Source of the DNA: Anaerolineales bacterium UBA6128
GTDB lineage: Bacteria; Chloroflexota; Anaerolineae; UBA1429
Assembly: GCA_002423325.1 (NCBI GenBank)
Contig: DIVQ01000019.1
Coordinates: 1 to 20,936 of the forward strand
Reading direction: 5' to 3'
Length of the DNA stretch: 20,936 nt
The notes under the pieces were generated by a model. That model did not search any database and had not been told where the DNA came from. It worked only from the letters and a program-made list of their open reading frames with translations. Within the stretch, counting starts at the first letter, position 1. Each line of letters opens with the position of its first letter. Shown in pieces: positions 8,111-15,122 of this stretch. The translations under genes were made by a program, and so were the position numbers.

Positions 8111-8144
8111 CTGTGCTCGAGAATCATCCCAGGGAGGCATGGCG

Positions 8145-8186
8145 CTGCTGTCCCGAGCGGGCCCTTAAGCCCGTCGAGGGCAGCAG
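8145..8186 (+). promoter_or_regulatory. Imperfect long stem-loop in the B1-B2 gap
   Basis: Bases 8145-8186 can fold as CTGCTG-CCC-CGGGC paired with GCCCG-GGG-CAGCAG, with small internal bulges and a CCTTAA loop (8163-8168). About 14 pairs form. No T-run follows directly; the T-rich CCTTTTGGGTT comes about 25 bases later. It could be a terminator, attenuator or mRNA-processing site between the two permease pairs. The rest of the gap (to 8317) shows only a weak promoter-like pair (TTTCCG, then TATGCT 17 bases later) and the ribosome-binding site AGGAGGG before 8318. Confidence 0.5.
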
Positions 8187-8317
8187 TGCTGTCTATACGG
8201 TTTCCGGATCCGTCCTTTTGGGTTATGCTGTAGCAGTTGTTCGGGCGCGGCAGCCGCTGCGCTTCCGCACTCATGAGTAATGGCTGGCGACGAGATTCGT
8301 GCTCAGGAGGGAATGAA

Positions 8318-9259
8318 ATGTCGATTACGGTCGCGAGGCAGCGCACCCAACGCAAGGGCACATGGGTCGTGCAGCAACGTATCTTTCAGGTAGCGGTATC
8401 GGCCTTGCTGTTGGTCGTCGGGGTAGCGTTTCTGCTGCCCTATTGGTACATGCTCATCTCGTCCTTCCGTCCGGCGTTCTACAATTTTGATACGGTCGAA
8501 CTGAACCTGTGGCCGCGGGTCTGGTCGCTTGGCGGTTACAGGCGTATCCTGACCACCGAAATCGCCGGGCTGGGTTCTGGCGTCTTTGGCGCGCTGGCGG
8601 TGGGGCTGCGGAACACCATGTTCCAGGAAGTGACGATCCTGCTGGGCAGCACTGTTACGAGCCTGCTGGCAGCCTACGCCTTCGCCAAGAACGAGTTCCC
8701 GGGGCGCTATTTCTTTTTCTACCTGCTGCTGGCGGGCATGATCATCCCGGGGGAGGTGACGCTGGTGCCCAAGTTCGTCATGTTCGTCAACTGGGGACTG
8801 ATCAAGACCCACTGGGCGCTGATCATTCCATCCGTGCTGGGCGCCGGGGGCTGGTTCCTGATGCGCATGTTCATGAGCACCATCCCTAACGCGTACATCG
8901 ACGCGGCGCGCATTGACGGCGCTGATGAGTTTCGCATCGTGTTTAGCGTGGTGGCGCCTCTGGTCAAACCGGTGATCCTCACCAACGCGCTCTTCGGGTT
9001 CCTGGGCATCTGGAACGACCTGATGGGGCCGATGATGTATGTCAATACCAAGGGCAAGTACACCATTCAGTTGGTGCTCTATGTGATTCAGTCGATCTAC
9101 AACCCCATCTATGGTTACCGCTACGGCGATACGACTGGCGAGGGCATGCAGGCGCTGTTCGCGGGCCTCATCCTGAGCTCGATACCCACGATCATCATCT
9201 TTGTCATCTTTCAGCGCTACATCACCGAAGGCACGATCATCACCGGCCTCAAACTGTGA
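8318..9259 (+). CDS. Sugar ABC transporter permease, MalG/UgpE type (copy B2)
   Basis: Paralogue of the preceding MalG-type permease, 313 aa. Shared landmarks are LLPYWYMLISSFR (39-51), LLAAYAFAKNEF (117-128), AGMIIPGEVTLVPKF (139-153), the EAA loop YIDAARIDGADE (193-204) and the end ITEGTIITGLKL. Similarity to B1 is very high from about residue 98 onward and lower in the first extracytoplasmic segment (about 60-97), a region where substrate-related differences might sit. Start choice: the frame is open to 8237, but AGGAGGG (8305-8311) is placed for the ATG at 8318, and B1 aligns from that residue. Here the MalG-type gene comes before its MalF-type partner, the reverse of A1-B1. Confidence 0.93.
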   Translation: MSITVARQRTQRKGTWVVQQRIFQVAVSALLLVVGVAFLLPYWYMLISSFRPAFYNFDTVELNLWPRVWSLGGYRRILTTEIAGLGSGVFGALAVGLRNTMFQEVTILLGSTVTSLLAAYAFAKNEFPGRYFFFYLLLAGMIIPGEVTLVPKFVMFVNWGLIKTHWALIIPSVLGAGGWFLMRMFMSTIPNAYIDAARIDGADEFRIVFSVVAPLVKPVILTNALFGFLGIWNDLMGPMMYVNTKGKYTIQLVLYVIQSIYNPIYGYRYGDTTGEGMQALFAGLILSSIPTIIIFVIFQRYITEGTIITGLKL

Positions 9260-9343
9260 CACGGGACGCTTGTACGCCCCATCTCATCATCTGAGCTTGG
9301 TGAGCAACCAGGCGAACCGATAGGCAAGGGAGGATCCCGGTCC

Positions 9344-10300
9344 ATGGCCAAAAACACCGCAACGACACTGACTGCCAGCGACGAACTGCCGGTACAGGCC
9401 AGAGGAGGCGACAGCCTCTGGTCGCGCATCTGGGAGGCACGCTGGATGTACGTGTTTATCGCGCCCCCCGTGATCGCGTTTCTTGTATTCTTTATCTATC
9501 CTGCGTTATTCGCTTTGTACTCTAGTTTTTTCAAGTTCAACCATTTCAAGTTCCTACCGCTCGACAGCCCCTTTGACAACTATACGCGCGCTTTGCGTGA
9601 CCCGCAGGTCCGGCGCGGCTTTCTCAACGTGATCGAGCTCTTTTTGCTCTCCTTCTTCCCCGGGCAGGCGCTGTCGCTCTTTGTCGCCGTGCTGCTCAAC
9701 AACCTGAAAAAGGCCGTGGGCTTTTTCCGCACCATCTACTATCTGCCGATGGTGACCTCGACGGTAGTGGTGTCAGCGCTGTTCCGGTGGATCATGCGCA
9801 GCGACGCCGGGGGCTTTGCGAACGTGCTGCTCTACAAACTGACGGGGCTGGGGCCCATCCGATGGCTCTGGCAAGAAGCACTGGTGGTGCCCTCGATCGC
9901 GCTGATCTCGGTCTGGAGTGGGGTGGGCGGCGGCGTGATCATTTGGACCGCGGGGCTCAAGGGCATCCCACGCGAGTTGTATGAGGCTGCCACCATCGAC
10001 GGCGCCAACCGTTGGCAGCAGTTCTGGAAGGTGACTCTGCCGATGCTCAAGCCGATCGCGCTCTACAACCTGGTGATGGGCTTCATCGGCGGGATGAAGG
10101 CCTTTGGGCTGAACCTGGTGCTCACTGGCGGTGGCCCCGGCTATGCCAGCACGACGCCGGTGTTGATCGTCTATCAGTATGGCTTCGGCCGCCTGCAGAT
10201 GGGCTACGCGTCGGCGGTGGCCTACATCCTGTCGATCGTGCTGATGGCGATCTCGCTCCTGCAATTCAAGTGGTTCGGCAACATCGAGTTGTACGACTGA
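9344..10300 (+). CDS. Sugar ABC transporter permease, MalF/UgpA type (copy A2)
   Basis: Second MalF-type permease, 318 aa, paralogous to A1. It shows YVFIAPPVIAFLVFFIYPAL (36-55), FRTIYYLPM (128-136), the EAA loop YEAATIDGANRW followed by QFWKVTLPMLKP (213-237) and the canonical loop LTGGGPGYASTTPV (260-273). That loop is the normal form for the family, so A2 looks the more conventional of the two MalF copies. Ribosome-binding GGGAGG lies near 9328-9333 and the ATG is at 9344, 84 bases after B2. It presumably pairs with B2. The next gene begins 12 bases after its stop, so it is co-transcribed with the TIM-barrel genes. Whether both pairs share the single binding protein at 4637 is not known. 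Confidence 0.93.
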   Translation: MAKNTATTLTASDELPVQARGGDSLWSRIWEARWMYVFIAPPVIAFLVFFIYPALFALYSSFFKFNHFKFLPLDSPFDNYTRALRDPQVRRGFLNVIELFLLSFFPGQALSLFVAVLLNNLKKAVGFFRTIYYLPMVTSTVVVSALFRWIMRSDAGGFANVLLYKLTGLGPIRWLWQEALVVPSIALISVWSGVGGGVIIWTAGLKGIPRELYEAATIDGANRWQQFWKVTLPMLKPIALYNLVMGFIGGMKAFGLNLVLTGGGPGYASTTPVLIVYQYGFGRLQMGYASAVAYILSIVLMAISLLQFKWFGNIELYD

Positions 10301-10312
10301 GTGGAGGCGCGC

Positions 10313-11122
10313 ATGACGGCTGCTCTGCGGATTGGCTGCCAGACCTACACCTGGGAGATGCGCGGTTCTGAGTGGACCGGCACGCCCGAGGACATCCTGG
10401 ATATCGTGGCGGCGGCGGGCTATGCCGGCGTGGAGTTCACTAATCACACGATCGGCCGCTATGCCGGCGCGCCCAAGCGCTTTGCACGCACGCTGGACAA
10501 GCGCGGCCTGGCCTGTGCGGGCTTTTCGTTCGCCAGCAGCGGCTTTACCGATCCGGCGCTGTTCGAGGCCGATCTGGCGGGCGCTGACGCAGCGCTCCAG
10601 TTCTGCGCGGCGCTGGGAACGGTGCTGTGCCTGGGAGGTGCGGCCGCGCCAACCCGCGACGACTATGACGCCAAGCTGTCGCAGGCCGTGCGCTTTTACC
10701 GGACGGTGGCCGAGCGCGGTGCGCGGCGCGGCGTTACCGTGTGCGTGCATCCGCACTCGCACTTTGGCTCGCTGCTGGAGTCCGAAGAGGAGTACGACCG
10801 CGTGCTGGCCGACACCGCTGACAGCGGGTTGATGTTCAACCCCGATGCCGGCCACATCACGCGCGGCGGGCAGGACCTGATGACCTGCCTGCAGCGGCAC
10901 CGCGAGCGTATCGCGCATGTGCACATCAAGGATGCCGACGCGCAGCACGAGTGGCAGGCGCTCGGCAAGGGCATCGTCGATTGGCAGTCGGTGCTCGATT
11001 ACCTGCGTGACAGCGGCTACACCGGCTGGGTGGTGGCAGAGGAAGAATCGGCGGATGCCCGCGCCGACCCGGTGGGCGCCGTGGTGGGCAACCGGCAGTA
11101 TCTGCGGTCGCTGGGGTACTGA
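10313..11122 (+). CDS. Xylose-isomerase-like TIM-barrel protein (sugar phosphate isomerase/epimerase family), first copy
   Basis: Cytoplasmic protein of 269 aa, no signal peptide, in the AP-endonuclease-2 / xylose-isomerase-like superfamily. Metal-site residues appear in the usual order: E41 (GVEF), a histidine-rich strand VHPHSHFG (145-152), D178 and H181 (NPDAGH), H202 and H204 (HVHIKD) and E243/E244 (VVAEEE). Members isomerise or epimerise sugars or inositols, and some dehydrate or cleave 3-keto sugars. The reaction cannot be chosen from sequence. The ATG at 10313 is preferred over GTG at 10301, because GTGGAGG (10301-10307) is the ribosome-binding site. It follows the A2 permease by 12 bases and precedes a second TIM-barrel gene and an oxidoreductase. 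That fits a role in processing the imported sugar. Confidence 0.88.
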   Translation: MTAALRIGCQTYTWEMRGSEWTGTPEDILDIVAAAGYAGVEFTNHTIGRYAGAPKRFARTLDKRGLACAGFSFASSGFTDPALFEADLAGADAALQFCAALGTVLCLGGAAAPTRDDYDAKLSQAVRFYRTVAERGARRGVTVCVHPHSHFGSLLESEEEYDRVLADTADSGLMFNPDAGHITRGGQDLMTCLQRHRERIAHVHIKDADAQHEWQALGKGIVDWQSVLDYLRDSGYTGWVVAEEESADARADPVGAVVGNRQYLRSLGY

Positions 11123-11126
11123 CGGA

Positions 11127-11157
11127 GCGGCCGGATCGTGCAGCGTCCGTTGGCCGC
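11127..11157 (+). promoter_or_regulatory. Possible intercistronic stem-loop between the two TIM-barrel genes
   Basis: GCGGC-CGGA (11127-11135) can pair with TCCG-GGCCGC-type bases (11146-11157), leaving a 10-base loop and a two-base bulge. It ends about 20 bases before the next ATG and has no T-run. It could tune the relative expression of the two genes. Weak evidence. Confidence 0.3.
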
Positions 11158-11178
11158 ATGTAGCATGAGGAGGGTCCG

Positions 11179-11970
11179 ATGGGTGAGATCTATCTGTCGT
11201 GTACCACCTGTGCGCTGCGCGGGCGGGGACGCGACGAAATCGAAGAGACCTTTCGCTACGCGCCCGCAGCCGGCTATCGTGCATGGGGCCTGGCGGGTCC
11301 TTTCACCTGGGAGCCGGGGCTGGCCCAGTGGCTCGATGTCGCCAAGCTCAAGCGCCGCGCGCTGGCCGCGGGGCTGAGCATCCTGTCGGAGGTCTGGACG
11401 CCGCCGATCCCCACAGAGAGCGCAGAGCAGGCCGCCATCGGCGCCCGGCACGTGGCATTGACGGCGCGCGTGGCCGAGCGGCTGGGCTGCGACCGCCTGG
11501 TGCAGACCGGCGGCAAGCGTCGCGAGGGCGGGTTGGCGCAGACGATCGCGGGCCTCAACCAACTGCTCGACCTGCTGGGCGACAGCCCGATGCGCATTTG
11601 CCTGGAGCCGCACGTGGGCTCACAGATCCTCTATCCCGAGGACTACCACGCGCTGCTCAGCGCGCTGGATACCCCGCGCGTGGGCATCACGGTGGATACG
11701 GGGCACTTTCACAGCGCGGGAGTGGACTGGAAGGCGCTGATTCGACGCTATGCCTCGCGCATCTATAACGTGCACCTCAAGGACCACCTCGGTGCGCAGT
11801 CAGTGGCCATCGGCAAGGGCGAGATCGATTTGCCCGGCTTGGTGGCGGTGCTGCGCGAGATCGACTATAGCGGGCCGCTGGCGTTGGAGCTGGAAGTCAC
11901 AGACCCCGAGAATCTGCCGCGGTATATCGTCGAAGCGCACGACTATATGAGCGCGTTGCTGGCGCGTTAG
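11179..11970 (+). CDS. Xylose-isomerase-like TIM-barrel protein (sugar phosphate isomerase/epimerase family), second copy
   Basis: Second protein of the same superfamily, 263 aa, clearly divergent from the first. Predicted metal ligands are E143 (CLEPHVG), D173, H176 and H178 (TVDTGHFH), H199 (NVHLKD) and E237/E239 (LALELEV). The GKGEIDLPGLV segment (212-222) is the common loop before the last strand. It is cytoplasmic, with no signal peptide. The start has a strong ribosome-binding site, GAGGAGGG (about 11166-11173). Two different TIM-barrel members beside a Gfo/Idh/MocA dehydrogenase suggest successive steps on one keto-sugar intermediate, for example epimerisation or isomerisation and elimination. 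An inositol-type pathway is an alternative, but no other iol-type gene is seen. The fold is confident; the reaction is not. Confidence 0.87.
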   Translation: MGEIYLSCTTCALRGRGRDEIEETFRYAPAAGYRAWGLAGPFTWEPGLAQWLDVAKLKRRALAAGLSILSEVWTPPIPTESAEQAAIGARHVALTARVAERLGCDRLVQTGGKRREGGLAQTIAGLNQLLDLLGDSPMRICLEPHVGSQILYPEDYHALLSALDTPRVGITVDTGHFHSAGVDWKALIRRYASRIYNVHLKDHLGAQSVAIGKGEIDLPGLVAVLREIDYSGPLALELEVTDPENLPRYIVEAHDYMSALLAR

Positions 11971-12017
11971 GGCGCGCCCAGTACTGGCTGGCACTCTGAG
12001 CGCAGATGGAGGTAGGC

Positions 12018-13052
12018 ATGACGCAGAAACAGGCTCGTATCGCCTTTGTGGGCGCCGGCGGACACGCGACGGAATCGCTGTATCCCAACATCGCGCACAT
12101 CCCCGAGTTTGACCTGGTGGCGGTGTGCGATCTGGTGGAGGAACGCGCCGCCAGCGCCGCGCGGCGTTTCGGCGCCTTGGCCTACTATACCGACGTCGAG
12201 CATATGTTGCGTGACGCCGCGCCGGATGGCGTGTGCGTCTGCGGGCCGCCCAGCGTGCATCACGACGTTGGCCTGCAGGTGCTGTCGCACGGCGTGCCGG
12301 TGTTCATCGAAAAGCCGCCTGCCGAGAGCCTGAAGGGCGCCGAGGAGCTGGTGGACATGGCCGCGGAGAAGGGCACCTGGGGCATGGTGGCGTTTATGAA
12401 GCGCTTTGCGCCCTCCAACCTGGTGGCCAAGGAGTATGCGGCCACGCCCGCCTTTGGCCCGCTCAGCTCGGTGACGGTCATCCACACCAGCGGGCCATAC
12501 GACGACTATTACCGCATGCTGATCTTTAACGGCATTCACCTGATCGACCTGGCGCGCTTTTTCGGCGGCGAAGTGGAGGCGCTGTCAGCCTACGGCTACG
12601 ATGGAGCCAACCAGACCAAGGCCATCGCGGCGAGCTGGCGCTTTACCAACGGCGTGGCCGGCATGCTGAACATGAACTCGTCGCACTCGTGGAACGACTG
12701 CTTTGAGCAGGCTTACGTCACGGGGTCCGGCGCCTCGATGCTGCTGGACGCCAGCAAGGCGGTCGAGTTGATGGCCGGCGACCGCGCCTTTGCCAATCCG
12801 GCCGAACAGCGCCTGTTCGGCTGGAGCAGCCGCTACTATGTCTCGGGGAACATGGCAGGCTGGTGGGCGAGCGGCCACTATACGCGCGGGTACTGGGGTG
12901 AGTTGAGCCAGTTCGCGCGCGCGCTGATCGGCGAGGCCGAGCCCACGCCCTCCTTGCAGGACGGCCTGGAGAACATGCGCATCATCGAGGCCATCATGAT
13001 CAGCCTGCGCGAGGGCAATCGCGTGGTCAAGCTGGCCGACGTGACGGCATAG
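12018..13052 (+). CDS. Gfo/Idh/MocA-family NAD(P)-dependent oxidoreductase
   Basis: Predicted sugar or polyol dehydrogenase of 344 aa. The N-terminal Rossmann domain begins RIAFVGAGGHA (7-17), the dinucleotide loop. FIEKPPA (96-102) carries the conserved EKP lysine (K99) of the family. The C-terminal domain has NGIHLIDLARFFGG (171-184), where the catalytic histidine (H174) and D177 are expected. There is no Tat or Sec signal, so it should act in the cytoplasm. Start choice: an upstream in-frame ATG at 12006 overlaps GGAGG (12008-12012), which is the ribosome-binding site for the ATG at 12018. It is the last gene of the sugar operon, followed by a strong terminator hairpin. Family members oxidise myo-inositol, glucose, or C3 of glucosides; with DUF1080 nearby, C3 oxidation is the attractive guess. 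Confidence 0.92.
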   Translation: MTQKQARIAFVGAGGHATESLYPNIAHIPEFDLVAVCDLVEERAASAARRFGALAYYTDVEHMLRDAAPDGVCVCGPPSVHHDVGLQVLSHGVPVFIEKPPAESLKGAEELVDMAAEKGTWGMVAFMKRFAPSNLVAKEYAATPAFGPLSSVTVIHTSGPYDDYYRMLIFNGIHLIDLARFFGGEVEALSAYGYDGANQTKAIAASWRFTNGVAGMLNMNSSHSWNDCFEQAYVTGSGASMLLDASKAVELMAGDRAFANPAEQRLFGWSSRYYVSGNMAGWWASGHYTRGYWGELSQFARALIGEAEPTPSLQDGLENMRIIEAIMISLREGNRVVKLADVTA

Positions 13053-13098
13053 GGGCAGCCCGCGCAAGCACACCAGACCGAATCGTCGCCGCAAAGTC

Positions 13099-13130
13099 AG
13101 GACTCGGCCCATTTGGGCCGAGTCCTGTTT
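13099..13130 (+). terminator. Rho-independent terminator of the sugar operon
   Basis: Perfect 12-bp stem AGGACTCGGCCC (13099-13110), loop ATTT, GGGCCGAGTCCT (13115-13126), followed by GTTTCGTCT. It lies 46 bases after the oxidoreductase stop and between convergent genes. The T-run is short, but stem quality and position support a terminator, mainly for the + strand. Confidence 0.8.
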
Positions 13131-13180
13131 CGTCTGGGGTGTGGCACATCGCGCGCGGAATCCGGGCTCCACGGTTGGCT

Positions 13181-14209
13181 TCAGACCGCGCTCTCACCCA
13201 TGCCGAGAGTGGACTCGCGCACGTGCAGCCGATAGGGGATACGCAGCAGGCGCGGCGGTCCGCCGTAGGCGCCGGTGAGACGATCGTGGAGATAGTCGAC
13301 GGCCTGCTGACCCAGCGCAACGCCGCTGACCTCGACGGCTGTGATCGAGGGCGTCATCCACTCAAAGTAATCCACATCATCGAACACTGCGAGGGCGATG
13401 TCGTCGGGCATGCGCAGCCGGCGCACCTTGATCTGTTGCAGCACGCCGCGCGCCAGGCGGTTGCTGGAGGCAAACACCGCCGTTGGCGCCGGACGCACGT
13501 TCAGCAGGCGGCTGACCATCTCGCTGGCCTCGTCGGCCACAAAGGTGCCCTCAAAGATCAGCGCCGCGTCGATCGGCAAGCCGGCCGCGCGCAGCGCCAG
13601 CTTGTAGCCCTCCAGACGCTCGCCGCCCGGGCTCATCTCGTGTGGCAAGCCCAGCAGCGCGATACGGCGATGTCCCAGGTCGATCAGGTGCCGCACCGCG
13701 GCGCGCGCGCCGCCGACGTTGTCGAGAAGCACCGTGTCTGCCTCCAGCTCGGGGATTGCGCGGTCGATCAGCACCAGTTGTGGGGGGTGGCCGGGGCCTG
13801 CCAGCCTCTTCAAGAAGGGCAGGTTGTCACCCGTGGGCTCAAGGATCAGCCCGTCGACGCGTCGGCTCCGCATGAACTTGAGCCACATCAGCTCGCGGGC
13901 TGGCGATTCAGAGCTGTTCGCCACCAGCAGGCTGTAGCCCTGCTGCAGGAGTTCATCGTGCGCGGCCTGCGCGACCGACGCCAGGTAAGGGTTGAGCATG
14001 TCCGCGATGATGATCCCCGCCGATTCGGTGCGTTGCGTCTTGAGGCTGCGTGCGATCGCGTGGGGGCTGTAGCCCAGTTCCTCGATGGCTGCGAGCACAC
14101 GGGCGCGCGCCGCCGCCGACACGGGACGCGGACCATTGTTGACCACGTACGACACTGTGGCTGGCGAAACGCCCGCCAACCGGGCCACATCATCACGCGT
14201 AACGCCCAT
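13181..14209 (-). CDS. LacI-family transcriptional regulator
   Basis: Repressor-type regulator of 342 aa. The N-terminal helix-turn-helix reads TRDDVARLAGVSPATVSYVV (4-23), followed by the hinge region around YSPHAIARSLKTQRT (47-61). The rest is a periplasmic-binding-like sugar-sensing domain: GIIIADMLNPY (65-75), DGLILEP (119-125) and VFDDVDYFEWMTPSITAVE (275-293), all at usual positions. It lies between the sugar uptake/oxidoreductase operon (convergent) and the DUF1080 gene (divergent), so it is the obvious candidate regulator of both. A good promoter (TTGACG-N16-TATAGT) precedes it on the minus strand. The effector is probably a sugar or a pathway intermediate, but this cannot be read from the sequence. 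The length is normal and no defect is seen. Confidence 0.94.
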   Translation of the reverse strand: MGVTRDDVARLAGVSPATVSYVVNNGPRPVSAAARARVLAAIEELGYSPHAIARSLKTQRTESAGIIIADMLNPYLASVAQAAHDELLQQGYSLLVANSSESPARELMWLKFMRSRRVDGLILEPTGDNLPFLKRLAGPGHPPQLVLIDRAIPELEADTVLLDNVGGARAAVRHLIDLGHRRIALLGLPHEMSPGGERLEGYKLALRAAGLPIDAALIFEGTFVADEASEMVSRLLNVRPAPTAVFASSNRLARGVLQQIKVRRLRMPDDIALAVFDDVDYFEWMTPSITAVEVSGVALGQQAVDYLHDRLTGAYGGPPRLLRIPYRLHVRESTLGMGESAV

Positions 14210-14254
14210 CCGACAGCCCCCTTTGGTGACGGCGCTCCCCTGCGCCGGAACTTG

Positions 14255-14282
14255 ACTATACGCGCGCCGGCCCTCGCGTCAA
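14255..14282 (-). promoter_or_regulatory. Promoter of the LacI-family gene, with overlapping dyad
   Basis: On the minus strand, -35 TTGACG (14282-14277), a 16-base spacer and -10 TATAGT (14260-14255) give a near-consensus housekeeping promoter about 46 bases before the ATG. Outer bases TTGAC (14252-14256) and GTCAA (14278-14282) form a dyad spanning the promoter, with a GC-rich centre. This could be an autoregulatory operator, but the inner match is imperfect. Confidence 0.65.
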
Positions 14283-14303
14283 GGCACTGCGTGGCGCGGG
14301 GCC

Positions 14304-14332
14304 TTGTGTTGCGGCCAGGGTCACGTTAGAAT
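14304..14332 (+). promoter_or_regulatory. Promoter of the DUF1080 gene
   Basis: TTGTGT (14304-14309), a 17-base spacer and TAGAAT (14327-14332) form a plausible housekeeping promoter, with the ATG about 50 bases downstream and AAAGGAG (14372-14378) as ribosome-binding site. It diverges from the LacI promoter; the two -35 boxes are about 22 bases apart, so one bound repressor could affect both. Confidence 0.55.
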
Positions 14333-14382
14333 GGCGACAGGGTTATGTGCGCTCACCGATCTGCCTGACTGAAAGGAGTTCC

Positions 14383-15024
14383 ATGGAGACCTATCACGCG
14401 CAACCTCCGGCCAACGCCGTGGTCGTCTTTAACGGCCGCGACGTCAGCAACTGGACCACCCGCGATGGCAAGCCCGCAGGCTGGGTCGTGGAGGACGGCA
14501 TCCTGCACGTCGTCCCCAAGACCGGCGACATCATGACCACACAGACCTTTCTCGACTTTCAGATGCACCTGGAATTCCGTTGCCCCAACATGCCGGACGC
14601 CAAGGGACAGGCCAAGGGCAACAGTGGCGTCTTTTTGGCGGGGCGTTACGAGATCCAGGTGCTGGATTCGTGGGGGCTGAATATCCCCGGCATGGGCGAT
14701 TGCGGCGCCTTTTACAACCAGCACGCACCGCTTGTGAACGCCTGCAACGCGCCGATGGCGTGGCAGACCTATGACGTCATCTTTCGCGCGGCGCGGGTGG
14801 TGGATGGTCGCGTGGTCGAAAAGGTGCGGGCAACCGTACTGCAGAACGGCCAGGTCATCCAGAACAACGTCGAGCTGCCGGGGGTTACCGGCGGCGCGCT
14901 CACGCCCGAGGAGGGCATCGCCGGGCCGCTTCTGCTGCAGGACCATGGTGATCTGGTGTGCTACCGCAACATCTGGATTCTGCCCCTGCCGCTCAAGGGG
15001 TCTGACACCTACGAGCCGCGCTGA
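14383..15024 (+). CDS. DUF1080 / 3-keto-disaccharide hydrolase-family protein
   Basis: Single-domain protein of 213 aa with the concanavalin-like DUF1080 fold (Pfam 3-keto-disaccharide hydrolase). Landmarks are FNGRDVSNW (16-24), GWVVEDGILHV (33-43), GNSGVFLAGRYEIQVLDSW (79-97), GAFYNQHAP (108-116), WQTYDVIF (127-134) and LLLQDHGDLVCYRNIWIL (183-200). These match the conserved core of the family. Known members cleave 3-keto-glycosides produced by a Gfo/Idh/MocA-type dehydrogenase. Many relatives are exported, but this one has no signal peptide, so it should act in the cytoplasm after import. Start choice: GTG at 14347 is in frame, but AAAGGAG (14372-14378) and the family N-terminus favour ATG at 14383. 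It diverges from the LacI gene and converges with glucokinase. The family is clear; the exact substrate is not. Confidence 0.88.
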   Translation: METYHAQPPANAVVVFNGRDVSNWTTRDGKPAGWVVEDGILHVVPKTGDIMTTQTFLDFQMHLEFRCPNMPDAKGQAKGNSGVFLAGRYEIQVLDSWGLNIPGMGDCGAFYNQHAPLVNACNAPMAWQTYDVIFRAARVVDGRVVEKVRATVLQNGQVIQNNVELPGVTGGALTPEEGIAGPLLLQDHGDLVCYRNIWILPLPLKGSDTYEPR

Positions 15025-15082
15025 GGCAAGCGCTGGCTCCGATCGGGGGCGGCGCTCACGTCCGCTCCAACGCGAAACGTCC

Positions 15083-15119
15083 CCAGGCGCCAGGCTGAAT
15101 CCCTCGGCCTGGCGCCTGG
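15083..15119. terminator. Bidirectional terminator hairpin between DUF1080 and glucokinase genes
   Basis: Perfect 13-bp inverted repeat CCAGGCGCCAGGC (15083-15095) and GCCTGGCGCCTGG (15107-15119) with an 11-base loop, lying in the 98-base gap between convergent genes. The T-tract is poor on both sides (TTGTC on +, GTTTCG on -), so efficiency is uncertain. Confidence 0.6.
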
Positions 15120-15122
15120 TTG

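Noticed and set aside
9773..11284. Long open minus-strand frame across the A2 permease and first TIM-barrel gene
   Set aside because: It spans two well-supported genes on the other strand and shows no motif; it is an artefact of GC-rich coding sequence.
13139..14329. Open + strand frame opposite the LacI-family gene
   Set aside because: The minus-strand product is an unmistakable LacI-family protein; the antisense frame is low-complexity and motif-free.
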